NCBI GenBank assembly: GCA_029980465.1
Contig: JARYIJ010000001.1
Span: 2,801,501-2,865,500, forward strand
DNA: 64,000 nucleotides
From: Pseudolabrys sp.
GTDB taxonomy: Bacteria > Pseudomonadota > Alphaproteobacteria > Rhizobiales > Xanthobacteraceae
Direction of reading: 5' to 3'
In this document: positions 8,283-16,871 of the stretch, piece after piece
How positions within the stretch are numbered: the first letter of the stretch is position 1
Layout: every line of letters begins with the position of its first letter
The notes under the pieces: model-generated
Databases searched by the model: none
The model's input: only the letters and a program-made list of their open reading frames with translations
What the model was told of the DNA's origin: nothing
Program-made: the position numbers and the translations under genes

Positions 8283-9539
8283 ATGGCGGCAGCCATAGTG
8301 CCGGCTCAGCGGGTCGAGGCCGCCCGTTCATCGGTTCAACCGCATGCTCTCGACGACCGGCGCCGTTTCTGGCGCGAGGCGTTTCGGCGTGTGCGCGCCG
8401 AGACCGAAGCGCGCGCCGCGCCGCTGTCGCCCGAGGACCAGATCGTCCAGTCGATGCCGGATGCGTCGCCGGCGAAGTGGCACCGCGCGCACGTCACGTG
8501 GTTCTTCGAGCAATTCCTGCTGGTGCCGAACGATCCATCGTACACGATCTTCGACGAGCGTTTCCCGTTCCTGTTTAATTCGTATTACGTGGCTGCGGGT
8601 CCGCGTCACGCGCGTCCGCAGCGCGGACTCATCACGCGGCCGAACGGTGAGGACGTCGCCGCATATCGTGCGCATGTTGACGCCGCGGTCGAGCGCCTGA
8701 TCGAGACGGTGACTGCCGAGAATGCCGCGCACGTGTTCTCGATCATCGAGATCGGATTGAATCATGAGCAGCAGCACCAGGAATTGCTGCTCACCGACAT
8801 TCTTCATGCCTTCGCGCAGAATCCGACCAATCCCGCCTCCGATGCCGCGTGGCAATGGCCCAAGCGCGAGACGGTTAGCGGCTATGCGCATGTCCCGAGC
8901 GGCATCCGCACGATCGGTCACGACGAGAACGACGGCTTCTGTTTCGACAACGAATTGCCGCGCCACGACGTACTTTTGCAGAAGGTCAAGATCGGGCGCG
9001 GCCTGGTCACCAATCGCGACTGGCTTGCCTTCATCGCCGATGGCGGCTATGCGACGCCCGCGCTGTGGCTGTCCGACGGATGGGCCGTGGCGCAGAACGA
9101 AGGCTGGGAGGCGCCGGGCTACTGGCGCCGGCGCGACGGCGAGTGGTTCACGATGACTCTCGCCGGCGAGCAACGCGTGAATGCCGGCACGGCGGTGTGC
9201 CACGTCAGCTACTACGAGGCGGATGCGTTTGCGCGCTGGAGCGGCAAGCATCTGCCGAGCGAGGAGGAATGGGAAACCGCGGCGCGCGCCGGGTTGTTGC
9301 CGGACGCTTATGGCGTGGTCTGGCAGTGGACGCGCAGCGCTTACCTGCCGTATCCCGGCTACCGCGCCGCCGAGGGGGCGCTGGGAGAATACAACGGCAA
9401 GTTCATGATCAATCAGATGGTGCTTCGTGGTTCGTCACTGGCGACGCCGGCCGGCCACGAGCGGGTGAGTTACAGGAATTTCTTCTATCCGGCCGCGCGC
9501 TGGCAATTCACGGGCGTGCGTCTCGCCGACTTCGCGTAA
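8283..9539 (+). CDS. egtB: Ergothioneine synthase EgtB (sulfoxide synthase)
   Basis: EgtB is the iron(II)-dependent enzyme that couples trimethylhistidine (hercynine) to a cysteine-derived thiol with O2, forming the sulfoxide precursor of ergothioneine. The 418-residue protein has an N-terminal DinB domain with the iron-binding histidines expected in KWHRAHVTWFFE (His67/70) and LNHEQQHQE (His161/165). A C-terminal FGE/SUMF1 domain follows (VTNRDWLAFIADGGY, LPSEEEWETAARAG, VWQWTRSAYLPYPGY, HERVSYRNFFYPAARW). egtD follows 3 bp downstream, so the two steps are one operon. egtA, egtC and egtE are not adjacent, which suggests the route that uses free cysteine or a later unlinked lyase. Confidence 0.94.
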   Translation: MAAAIVPAQRVEAARSSVQPHALDDRRRFWREAFRRVRAETEARAAPLSPEDQIVQSMPDASPAKWHRAHVTWFFEQFLLVPNDPSYTIFDERFPFLFNSYYVAAGPRHARPQRGLITRPNGEDVAAYRAHVDAAVERLIETVTAENAAHVFSIIEIGLNHEQQHQELLLTDILHAFAQNPTNPASDAAWQWPKRETVSGYAHVPSGIRTIGHDENDGFCFDNELPRHDVLLQKVKIGRGLVTNRDWLAFIADGGYATPALWLSDGWAVAQNEGWEAPGYWRRRDGEWFTMTLAGEQRVNAGTAVCHVSYYEADAFARWSGKHLPSEEEWETAARAGLLPDAYGVVWQWTRSAYLPYPGYRAAEGALGEYNGKFMINQMVLRGSSLATPAGHERVSYRNFFYPAARWQFTGVRLADFA

Positions 9540-9542
9540 GGG

Positions 9543-10532
9543 ATGACGATGGTTGCTTTGGCACGAGTTCAGCATGCGACGCCGCAACCCGCGGCCGACC
9601 CGCAATTTGCCGCGGACGTCCTGGCCGGGCTGAAGGCGACGCCGAAGCGAATCCCGGCCAAGTATTTCTACGACAGCGAAGGCTCGCGCCTGTTCGAGGA
9701 GATCACGGCGCTGCCGGAATATTACCCAACGCGCTGCGAGATGAAGATCCTGCGCGAGCAGGGCGGCGAGATCGCCGGGCTCATTCCGGAAGGCGCCGCG
9801 CTGATCGAGCTCGGCAGTGGCTCGACCAAGAAGGTACGCATCCTGCTCAAGCATGCGCCGAAGCTCGCAGTCTACGTACCGGTCGACATCAGCGCCGAAT
9901 TCCTGCGGCGCGAGGCGGCGGAGTTGCGCCGCAACCGGCCGGAGCTTCCTGTCGTTCCGGTGGTCGCCGACTTCTGCAAGCCGTTCGGCCTGCCGGAGAT
10001 GGCGCGCACCGCGTCGGCGCGCGTCGGCCTGTTTCCCGGCTCGACGATCGGCAATTTCGAGCCGCATGAGGCGGCCGACTTCCTGCGCAACATCGGAAAG
10101 ATTCTTGGGACCGGCGCGACGCTCATCGTCGGCGTCGATCTCATCAAGCCGCCCGAAATCCTCAATGCCGCCTACAACGACAAGCAGGGCGTCACTGCCG
10201 ACTTCAACTTCAACCTGCTGACGCGGATCAATCGCGAGCTCGGTGCGCATTTCAAGCCCGAATTCTTCGAGCATCACGCGTTCTACAATCGCGAGCGCAA
10301 TCGCATCGAGATGCACCTCGCCAGCCTCAAGCGCCAGAAAGTGCGTGTCGGCGGCGAGACTGTCGATTTCCGCGCCGGTGAGACGATCCATACCGAGAAC
10401 AGTTACAAATACAGCGTCGACTCGCTCAATGCGCTGGCGAGCGGTGTAGGCTGGACGCCGCTCCAAGTATGGACCGACCCCGACAAGTATTTCGCGGTCG
10501 CGGCCTTCCGGTTTGCGGCGCCTGCCGCCTAG
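9543..10532 (+). CDS. egtD: L-histidine N-alpha-methyltransferase EgtD
   Basis: EgtD trimethylates histidine to hercynine with SAM. The 329-residue product has the family landmarks YFYDSEGSRLFEEIT, PEYYPTRCE, the SAM site ALIELGSGSTKK (about residues 84-95), FPGSTIGNFEP, and the substrate pocket AYNDKQGVTADFN and IHTENSYKYS. Two in-frame ATGs compete (9543 and 9549). The TAAGGG formed by the end of egtB and the following bases could serve as the ribosome site for the second. The 3-bp gap to egtB indicates translational coupling. Confidence 0.95.
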   Translation: MTMVALARVQHATPQPAADPQFAADVLAGLKATPKRIPAKYFYDSEGSRLFEEITALPEYYPTRCEMKILREQGGEIAGLIPEGAALIELGSGSTKKVRILLKHAPKLAVYVPVDISAEFLRREAAELRRNRPELPVVPVVADFCKPFGLPEMARTASARVGLFPGSTIGNFEPHEAADFLRNIGKILGTGATLIVGVDLIKPPEILNAAYNDKQGVTADFNFNLLTRINRELGAHFKPEFFEHHAFYNRERNRIEMHLASLKRQKVRVGGETVDFRAGETIHTENSYKYSVDSLNALASGVGWTPLQVWTDPDKYFAVAAFRFAAPAA

Positions 10533-10560
10533 AACCTGATCCGCCGACGTTGAACTACGC

Positions 10561-10692
10561 TCCGCTCATTCCCGCATCCGGGTCCGCGCTCCGCGCGGCC
10601 CGAGTACAGGCTCCAGCGGGAATCCGGAGCAATGTTGAAATGCCTGGTATTTTGGCCCTGGGTCCCCGCTTGCGCGGGGACGAACGGTGATT
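10561..10692. repeat. Palindromic REP-type intergenic repeat
   Basis: About 132 bp that starts CGCTCATTCCCGC, contains GCGGGAATCCGG, then CTGGGTCCCCGCTTGCGC and ends CGGGGACGAACGGTGA. Its two halves each fold into a hairpin. The same plan recurs at 63873-63960 in the opposite orientation, and looser relatives lie at 16872, 20440, 21497 and 46497. It occupies most of the 301-bp gap between egtD and the FAH gene; the remaining 140 bp shows nothing recognisable. Confidence 0.65.
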
Positions 10693-10833
10693 CAATGCAA
10701 CCGGATCACGCATTAGCTTGTTGAAAGCGTGGCTTTCGCATTCCGAACGGCTGCGATGTTGATTGTGCGCCGTCTTTGAGTATGGTTCGTCGCTGCCGCC
10801 GCCTTCGTGAGCGGCCTTTCGTGGGACGAAATC

Positions 10834-11706
10834 ATGAAAATTGTTGGGTTTGAGGTAGACGGCTCGGCGCGTCTTGGCGTGGTCGAGGGCGACCGGGTGA
10901 TCGATCTGCAGGCCGCCGATGCCAAGGCGCCGGCCGATCTTGCCGAGTGGCTCCGCCGCGGCGATCTCTCGACAATCGCCGATCTCGCCAAGCGCGCGCC
11001 CGCCAACGCGCGCCGCCCGCTCGCCGGCCTGAAATTCACATTGCCGGTCACGAACCCCGGCAAGATCGTCTGTCTCGGCCTCAATTACCTCGACCACGTC
11101 AAGGAAGGTCCGCAGAAGGACAACATCCCGAAATTCCAGTCGATCTTCTTCCGCATGCGCTCATCGCTGGTGCCGCACATGCATCCGTTGATGCGGCCGC
11201 AGAAGTCGATCCAGTTCGACTACGAAGGCGAACTGGTCGTTATCATCGGCAAGCGCGCCAAGCACCTGACGCTCGCGAACGCGACCGACTGCGTCGCCGG
11301 CTATGCCTGCGGCATGGAAGGCTCGATCCGCGAATACCAACGCCACACCACGCAATGGGGCATGGGCAAGAATTTCGACGAGACCGGCAGTGTCGGCCCG
11401 TGGATGGTGACCGCCGACGAGCTGCCGAAAGGCGGCAAGGGCCTCAAGATCGAGACGCGGCTCAACGGCAAGACCATGCAGTCGTCGAACACCGATCTGT
11501 TCATGTTCCCGGTTGCCGAGTCGCTGGTCTACCTGACCGAAGGCATCACGCTGGAGCCGGGCGATATCCTGTTCACCGGCACGCCGTCGGGCGTCGGCCA
11601 TGCGCGCAAGCCGGAGCCGGTCTGGATGAAGGCGGGCGACACCGCCGAGGTTGATATCCAAGGCATCGGCACCTTGCGCAATACGATCGAGGACGAAAAG
11701 CTCTAA
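10834..11706 (+). CDS. Fumarylacetoacetate hydrolase family protein
   Basis: A 290-residue FAH-fold enzyme; the fold hydrolyses or decarboxylates acylpyruvates such as fumarylpyruvate at the end of aromatic ring-cleavage pathways. The C-terminal domain is clear: KIVCLGLNYLDHVKE, QFDYEGELVVIIGK (metal glutamates 131 and 133), ITLEPGDILFTGTPSGVG. The third metal ligand, normally Asp in NDVSxRD, is here Glu162 in GMEGSIREY. The ATG at 10834 (MKIVGFEV) is preferred to a GTG 27 bp upstream. A gentisate-dioxygenase-like gene nearby makes fumarylpyruvate hydrolase a reasonable guess. Confidence 0.82.
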   Translation: MKIVGFEVDGSARLGVVEGDRVIDLQAADAKAPADLAEWLRRGDLSTIADLAKRAPANARRPLAGLKFTLPVTNPGKIVCLGLNYLDHVKEGPQKDNIPKFQSIFFRMRSSLVPHMHPLMRPQKSIQFDYEGELVVIIGKRAKHLTLANATDCVAGYACGMEGSIREYQRHTTQWGMGKNFDETGSVGPWMVTADELPKGGKGLKIETRLNGKTMQSSNTDLFMFPVAESLVYLTEGITLEPGDILFTGTPSGVGHARKPEPVWMKAGDTAEVDIQGIGTLRNTIEDEKL

Positions 11707-11726
11707 GGCGCACGGCCGGGGCCGGC

Positions 11727-11764
11727 CGGCTTTGTATCGTGACGACGGCTTTGTATCGTAACGA
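11727..11764. repeat. 19-bp tandem duplication before the FMN reductase gene
   Basis: CGGCTTTGTATCGTGACGA is followed directly by CGGCTTTGTATCGTAACGA, 18 of 19 bases identical, ending 26 bp before the ATG at 11791. It may be a recent slip duplication or a double operator. Confidence 0.75.
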
Positions 11765-11790
11765 ATGAGTGCGAACGAAAGGGCGAGGCC

Positions 11791-12357
11791 ATGGCGGGCA
11801 ATCTCACCATCCTGACGATCTGCGGATCGCTGCGGAAGAAGTCTTACAATGCGGCGCTGATGCGCGCGCTGCCGGCGCTGGCGCCGGCCGGCATGACGCT
11901 CAAGAACGCGCCGCCGTGGGACGGCATGCCGCACTACAATGCCGACATCCAGGATACGACGGGTTTCCCGCCCGAGGTCGAGGACTTCGCCGCCGCCGTG
12001 CGCGGCGCCGACGGCATCATCCTCGTGACGCCGGAATACAATTGGACGATCCCGGGCGGGCTCAAGAACGCGCTTGACTGGGTGTCGCGCATGAAGGACC
12101 AGCCGTTCAAGGAAAAGCCGGTCGCGATCCAGTCAGCCTCGCAGGGGCCGGTCGGCGGCGCGCGCATGCAGTATCACATGCGCATGGCGCTCACCTATCT
12201 CAACTGCTTCGTCTTCGGCACGCCGGAAGTTTTCGTCAGCATGGCACAGAACAAGTTCGACAAGGAGACGCTCGCGCTGACGGACGAGCAGACCAAGGCG
12301 TTCGTCAAACAGCAGCTCGAGGCTTTCGCCAAGTTCATCGAACGCGTGCGCGCGTAG
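11791..12357 (+). CDS. NADPH-dependent FMN reductase
   Basis: A 188-residue flavodoxin-fold reductase. GSLRKKSYNAALMRALPAL is the FMN phosphate loop, and TPEYNWTIPGGLKNALDWV is the family signature that contacts the isoalloxazine ring. SQGPVGGARMQYHMR forms the dimer side. Such enzymes reduce FMN or quinones with NAD(P)H and support oxygenases or quinone detoxification. It is 84 bp after the FAH gene and probably in the same unit. The start ATG at 11791 has an upstream GGGCGAGG ribosome-like site. Confidence 0.88.
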   Translation: MAGNLTILTICGSLRKKSYNAALMRALPALAPAGMTLKNAPPWDGMPHYNADIQDTTGFPPEVEDFAAAVRGADGIILVTPEYNWTIPGGLKNALDWVSRMKDQPFKEKPVAIQSASQGPVGGARMQYHMRMALTYLNCFVFGTPEVFVSMAQNKFDKETLALTDEQTKAFVKQQLEAFAKFIERVRA

Positions 12358-12399
12358 TCCGGCGCCATTGTCCGGCGCCGACGGGCAACGGGAAGAGAC

Positions 12400-13644
12400 T
12401 CAACTCTTCATGGGCGGGTAGTCACGCGAGTAAACCGGCTGTGCCAGGAACCATGCCGGATCGTAGGTCCAGAACTGGCTGACCTTCGGGTAGACCTTGA
12501 CCGTCCTGTTCATCAGCTTGCCGTTCTGCTTCTCGACCCGGCGCACGAACATGTCGCAGATGATATTGCCGTGGTCATCAAAGCTGACGGCGCCACGCGG
12601 CGTGTCGGCGAGCGATACGGCACGGATCGCTTTCACAAAGGCTTCCGGGTTTTCGATCTTGCCATTCGACTTGCGAAGCGCAGCATCGACGATCATGCCG
12701 GCGACGTAGATGCAGCAGGCATAGTGACCGATCGAGACATTGGCGCCGGCGGTCGCGTGCATCGAGTCGATGAAGCGGTGATTGGCCGGCGTATTCGTGT
12801 CGAGCGAGTAGGGATTGACATTGACCAGCCCGATGGCGCCGTCGTTGAACTGACTGACGATGGTGTCGTCCGCCGTCGTCGAGCCTCCGACAAATTGCTG
12901 CTTGAGGCCGAGGCCGCGCGCGGCGTTGACAAACTTGAGCGGGTTCGACCCGGCAAGCCCGACGCAGATCATGTCGCAGTCGGCCGGCACTTGCGCGACA
13001 TAGGGCGCGTAGTCCGGCGTGTTGAGTGGTGACCAGAGCTTTTTCTCGACACGGCCGCCATCGTTTTCGAGCACGCGCTGGAACCCGCCAACCTGCTCGT
13101 ATCCGAAGGCGAAGTCGTCGGCGATGGTGGCAGCCCGCTTGAGTTTCAACTCCTTCGCCGCGTAATCCGCCATCGGATACATCGACTGCGCCGATGTGTA
13201 CGAGATGCGGGTCAGGAATGGATTGGCATGACGCTGCGTGACGTCCTCGGCGCCGGCGAACGCCAGAGTCGGCATCCGGCTCTGCACGAAGTAATCGACC
13301 GTCGCCAGCAGCTCGAAGGCGGCGAACGGGCCGATGATGAGGTCGACCTTGTCGCGCTCGACCAGCTCCTGAGCCTTGGTCTTGGCGCCGGCCGGGTTAC
13401 CGCCGGTATCGGCAACCAGGAGTTCGACGGGCCGGCCCGCCATCGTGGACTTCGTTTCCTTCAGATACGCGTTGATGCCGGCCACCATGTGCTGGCCGCC
13501 GGCCGCGAGCGGTCCGGTCTTCACGGTCATCAGGCCGATCTTGACGGGTTTGGCTTGTGCGATTGATGGCAGAGGAAACGCCGCGGTGCCGGCAAGCGCC
13601 GAGGTTGCGGCCAGAAATTTGCGTCGGTTCATCCGGCTTGCCAT
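12400..13644 (-). CDS. ABC transporter substrate-binding protein (branched-chain amino acid type)
   Basis: A 414-residue periplasmic binding protein of the LivJ/amide-binding type I fold. The N terminus MASRMNRRKFLAATSALAGT carries a twin-arginine-like signal ending near SIAQA. KIGLMTVKTGPLAAGGQHMV is the typical first strand and ligand loop. No permease or ATPase gene is adjacent, so it is an orphan receptor here. In catabolic clusters these proteins often bind aromatic acids, which fits the neighbours. The ATG at 13644 follows a GGGGAGAACG ribosome site. It converges on the FMN reductase gene. Confidence 0.88.
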   Translation of the reverse strand: MASRMNRRKFLAATSALAGTAAFPLPSIAQAKPVKIGLMTVKTGPLAAGGQHMVAGINAYLKETKSTMAGRPVELLVADTGGNPAGAKTKAQELVERDKVDLIIGPFAAFELLATVDYFVQSRMPTLAFAGAEDVTQRHANPFLTRISYTSAQSMYPMADYAAKELKLKRAATIADDFAFGYEQVGGFQRVLENDGGRVEKKLWSPLNTPDYAPYVAQVPADCDMICVGLAGSNPLKFVNAARGLGLKQQFVGGSTTADDTIVSQFNDGAIGLVNVNPYSLDTNTPANHRFIDSMHATAGANVSIGHYACCIYVAGMIVDAALRKSNGKIENPEAFVKAIRAVSLADTPRGAVSFDDHGNIICDMFVRRVEKQNGKLMNRTVKVYPKVSQFWTYDPAWFLAQPVYSRDYPPMKS

Positions 13645-13796
13645 GTCGTTCTCCCCGTGATGCCGTGTCTTGACCACGCTCGCCGGAGTTTGCGCCAAAC
13701 GGGAAGCGGGGTGCAACGGAGGAGTGGGGTACGATTGTTGCGAACAGGGCTGGCGGCTCTATGGTGGGCACGCACGGAATGAGGGTGGGCAGAGCC

Positions 13797-14561
13797 ATGA
13801 GTCGGCTGGATGGTCGAGTCGCCATTGTCACCGGCGGTGCGGCAGGGATCGGCCGCCATTATTCGAAAGCGCTGGCCGAGGCTGGCGCCCGCGTCATGAT
13901 TGCTGACATCTTGAACGGCGAGGGCGTTGCCGGGGAGATCGCATCGGCCTGCGGCGCCAGTTCAGTGGCGGCGGCGACGTTTGACGTCAGCGACGAGGCC
14001 TCGGTCAAGAGTCTCGTTGCGACGACGCTCGATCGCTTCGGCCAAATCGACATCCTCGTCAACAACGCCGCCCTCTACGCCAAGCTGACGCCTGTCAATG
14101 TCACCGACATCGACGCCGATCTCTGGGACAAGGTGATGGCGGTCAACGTTCGTGGCGCGTTTCTGATGGTGAAGCACGTCGCACCGCACATGCAGGCGCG
14201 CCGCAAAGGCAAGATCATCAACATCGCGTCGGGCACGGCCTACAAGGGCATCCCGCGCATGCTGCACTACGTCACGTCGAAGGGCGCCATCGTCTCGTTC
14301 ACGCGGGCGCTGTCGCGCGAGCTTGGCGCGTTCGACATCGCGGTCAATACCCTGGCGCCGGGGCTGATCTTGTCCGATACTGGAATCGAGAACACCCAAC
14401 ACCACGACGAGGAACGTGCGCCGGTGCGTAACAGCCGCGCCTTCAAGCGCGACGCCTATCCGGAGGATCTGCTCGGCGCGCTGATCTTCCTGGCATCGAG
14501 CGACAGCGATTTCATCACCGGCCAGACGATCGCCGTCGATGGCGGCTCGATCAATACATAG
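13797..14561 (+). CDS. SDR family oxidoreductase
   Basis: A 254-residue classical short-chain dehydrogenase. The cofactor loop is TGGAAGIGRHY, NNAALY replaces the NNAG motif, the catalytic Ser is in IASGT and the YxxxK pair is in HYVTSKGA. The C terminus FITGQTIAVDGGSINT is typical. Asp in MIADILN after strand 2 predicts NAD(H) preference. The ATG at 13797 is chosen over two upstream ones because MSRLDGRVAIVTGG is the usual SDR start. It is the first of three plus-strand catabolic genes divergent from the binding-protein gene. Confidence 0.88.
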   Translation: MSRLDGRVAIVTGGAAGIGRHYSKALAEAGARVMIADILNGEGVAGEIASACGASSVAAATFDVSDEASVKSLVATTLDRFGQIDILVNNAALYAKLTPVNVTDIDADLWDKVMAVNVRGAFLMVKHVAPHMQARRKGKIINIASGTAYKGIPRMLHYVTSKGAIVSFTRALSRELGAFDIAVNTLAPGLILSDTGIENTQHHDEERAPVRNSRAFKRDAYPEDLLGALIFLASSDSDFITGQTIAVDGGSINT

Positions 14562-14656
14562 CCGCGCGTTCCGCCAGCCGTTGTCCAGTGCGAGTCCCGC
14601 CATACATAGCCGCTATGCTTGGCAAATGGCCGGTTCCGCCATACGGCCTGCCGCGC

Positions 14657-14695
14657 TATAATGGTTGTAAATTGGACAATTCCGCACGGAGGAAA
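14657..14695 (+). promoter_or_regulatory. Promoter -10 TATAAT and ribosome site of the gentisate dioxygenase-like gene
   Basis: A perfect TATAAT (14657-14662) lies 38 bp before the ATG, with only a weak TTCCGC at -35. A CGGAGGAAA ribosome site (14687-14695) follows. Between them TTGTAAATTGGACAA has 4-bp inverted arms (TTGT/ACAA) and could be an operator that overlaps the start of transcription. Confidence 0.5.
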
Positions 14696-14699
14696 TCTC

Positions 14700-15758
14700 A
14701 TGTCGCTCGCTGACGTTGCCGGCTCGAAGCACAACATTCAGGGCGCGCGGCAGGCCTATTACGACAAGATCTCCAAGTACCATCTCGCGCCGCTGTGGGA
14801 GGTGCTCAAGGGCCTCGTCACGCCGGAACCGAAGACGCAGATGGTGCCGACCATCTGGAAGTTTCCAGAGGTCGAGAAGCTGATGCTCGAGGCCGGTGAC
14901 GTCATCACCGCCGAGGAAGCCGAGCGCCGCGTGCTCGTTCTCGAAAATCCGGGCGAGCCCGGCAAGTCGCGCATCACCAATTCGCTGTTTGCCGGCATCC
15001 AGCTGATCATGCCGGGCGAGATCGCCGAAGCGCACCAGCATGTCGCCTCCGCGATCCGCTTCGTGCTCAAGGGCAAGGGCGCGTACACCGCGGTCGAGGG
15101 CGAGAAATCGTCGATGGAGCACGGCGACTTCATCATCACCGCGAACTGGGCGCCGCACGACCACGGCAATCCCGGCAAGGAGCCGGTGATGTGGCTCGAC
15201 GTGCTTGACATGCCGACGATCAACCACTTCCAGGCGTCGTTCGCCAACCACTTCGACGAGAAGATGCAGAACGTGAACCACGAGGATGGCGACTCGTTCG
15301 AGCGCTACGCCACGGGCGTGCTGCCGGACGGCGCGGCCTCCGATGTCTTCATGAAGCGCTCGCCCGTCATCAACTATCCCTACGCCAAGATGCGGCCGAT
15401 CCTCGAACGGCTGAAGAAGACCGGCGACATCGACAAGCGTCACGGCGCGCGCGTGCGCTACGCCAATCCGGTCAACGGCGGGCCGGTGCTGCCGACGATG
15501 GGCGCCAACCTGTCGCTGCTGCCGAAGGGCTTCAAGGGCGAGCCCTACCGCTCGACCGATGGCACCGTATTCTGCGTCGCCGAAGGCAAGGGCACGACGA
15601 TCGTCGATGGCAGGGAGCTCGCTTGGGGCGTCAATGACGTGTTCGTGGTGCCGCCGTGGAAGCGCTATCAGCACAATGCCGGCGAGGAAGCTGTGCTGTT
15701 CTCGATCTCGGATCGTCCGGCGCAGGAAGCGCTCGGCATCTGGCGCGAGGGCAACTGA
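14700..15758 (+). CDS. Gentisate 1,2-dioxygenase-like bicupin
   Basis: A 352-residue two-cupin protein. The first cupin has the metal motif PGEIAEAHQHVASAIRFVLKG, then AYTAVEGEKSSMEHGDFIIT and WAPHDHGN. The second is weaker (EPYRSTDGTVFCVAEGKG, FVVPPWKRYQHNAGEEAVLF). Length and order match gentisate/1-hydroxy-2-naphthoate dioxygenases, which use Fe(II) and O2 to open the ring of gentisate to maleylpyruvate. The FAH gene upstream could act later in this route. Which hydroxybenzoate is the true substrate cannot be told. The ATG at 14700 has a strong GGAGG site. Confidence 0.85.
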   Translation: MSLADVAGSKHNIQGARQAYYDKISKYHLAPLWEVLKGLVTPEPKTQMVPTIWKFPEVEKLMLEAGDVITAEEAERRVLVLENPGEPGKSRITNSLFAGIQLIMPGEIAEAHQHVASAIRFVLKGKGAYTAVEGEKSSMEHGDFIITANWAPHDHGNPGKEPVMWLDVLDMPTINHFQASFANHFDEKMQNVNHEDGDSFERYATGVLPDGAASDVFMKRSPVINYPYAKMRPILERLKKTGDIDKRHGARVRYANPVNGGPVLPTMGANLSLLPKGFKGEPYRSTDGTVFCVAEGKGTTIVDGRELAWGVNDVFVVPPWKRYQHNAGEEAVLFSISDRPAQEALGIWREGN

Positions 15759-15783
15759 CGCGAGCTTTCGCTGAGGAGTGACG

Positions 15784-15811
15784 AACGGGGCGGCTTGCCG
15801 CCCCGTTTTTG
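15784..15811 (+). terminator. Rho-independent terminator after the gentisate dioxygenase-like gene
   Basis: AACGGGGCGG, loop CTTG, CCGCCCCGTT gives a 10-bp stem followed directly by a T-run (TTTTTG). It begins 25 bp after the stop codon. Confidence 0.88.
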
Positions 15812-16068
15812 TTGTGCGGTCATGGGCCTTCGCCGTGCGCCTCAGCGTCCGAATACAGGTCGAACGAAACCTGGAGACCGATGCGGCGGCAGGCCGGGCT
15901 GATACGCCTGATCCTGACCCGGGCCGATCTATTTCTCCACGCGCCAGACAGTTGACCGGTTGACGAACATCACGGGGCGGGCGATGGCCAAGGCGGCGGA
16001 ACGGCCGAAGGCGATTGGAACGCCCGCCGCGCGATGTCGTTGAAACCGGGGCGCAGGGAGATCGATCG
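15812..16068. other. Non-coding gap before the alpha/beta hydrolase
   Basis: About 257 bp without a supportable gene. The only structure noticed is GTTGACCGGTTGAC near 15951-15964, a direct repeat of GTTGAC that also forms a near-palindrome around CCGG and may be a promoter element or operator. A GGGAG ribosome site sits at its right end. Confidence 0.4.
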
Positions 16069-16857
16069 ATGGAGACGGAAGAACTGAGCGCGGGACACGG
16101 CGTCCTCAAGGCGGCGCGGACCGGGCAGGGGCCGGACATCGTCCTGCTGCACTCGCTGCTTGCCGACCGGCATGCCTTCGATCCGGTGCTGCCGAAGCTT
16201 GCCGGACAGCATCGGGTGACGTTGTTCAACCTGCCCGGCTTTCACGGCTCAGAGCCGGTCATCACCGCGCTGCTCGACGCCTACGTGGCGCGCATCGAGG
16301 ACGGCTTTCAGGAGTTCGGCATCGCCCGTGACGCGATCCTGATCGGCAACGGGTTCGGCGGCACGCTGGCGCTCGCTTATGCGCTCGACCACCCGGAGAT
16401 GATCGGCAAGCTTGTGGTGAGCGATGCCGCGGCGTCGTTCCCCGACGCCGGCCGCCAGCAATTTGCCGCGATGGCGCAGAAGGTGGCCGAGGGCGGGCTC
16501 GGCGCGGTCGCGGAGATCGCGGCGAAGCGCGTCTATTCGCCGGCATACCTTGCTGCGCATCCGGAGCTGATCGAGGAGCGTAAAAATGTGCTCCTTGGCA
16601 TCGAACCCAAGGCTTTCCAGCATGCCTGCAAAATCTTGCAGGAAACCGATCTGGTGCCGCTGCTGCACCGGCTCAACGTGCCGACACTGGTGGTGTGTGG
16701 CGAACACGATCAGGCGACGCCGGTCGCGCTCAACAAGGCGATGACACAAAAAATTCCCGGCGCGAAATATATCGAGTTGCCCGGTTGCGGCCACTGTCCG
16801 CCGCTCGAACAACCGGATGCCTTTATCGCGGCGATCAAGGATTTTGTGGGGCTGTAA
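16069..16857 (+). CDS. Alpha/beta-hydrolase-fold protein lacking the nucleophile serine
   Basis: A 262-residue protein of the 3-oxoadipate enol-lactonase/BioH-like fold: oxyanion strand DIVLLHSLLADRHAFDPVL, nucleophile elbow LIGNGFGGTLALAYAL, acid in CGEHDQATP and base in GCGHCPPLEQP. The elbow should read G-x-S-x-G but is G-N-G-F-G: the catalytic Ser is Gly. Acid and His are kept. The DNA reads GGC AAC GGG TTC GGC, so this is not one miscalled base from a Ser codon of the AGC/AGT type unless GGG derives from TCG by two changes. It may be non-hydrolytic. The ATG at 16069 has a GGGAG site. Confidence 0.8.
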   Translation: METEELSAGHGVLKAARTGQGPDIVLLHSLLADRHAFDPVLPKLAGQHRVTLFNLPGFHGSEPVITALLDAYVARIEDGFQEFGIARDAILIGNGFGGTLALAYALDHPEMIGKLVVSDAAASFPDAGRQQFAAMAQKVAEGGLGAVAEIAAKRVYSPAYLAAHPELIEERKNVLLGIEPKAFQHACKILQETDLVPLLHRLNVPTLVVCGEHDQATPVALNKAMTQKIPGAKYIELPGCGHCPPLEQPDAFIAAIKDFVGL

Positions 16858-16871
16858 CGACGTCACAGGCT

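Noticed and set aside
12358..12399. Terminator between the FMN reductase and ABC binding-protein genes
   Set aside because: TCCGGCGCC is present twice as a direct, not inverted, repeat and no T-run follows.
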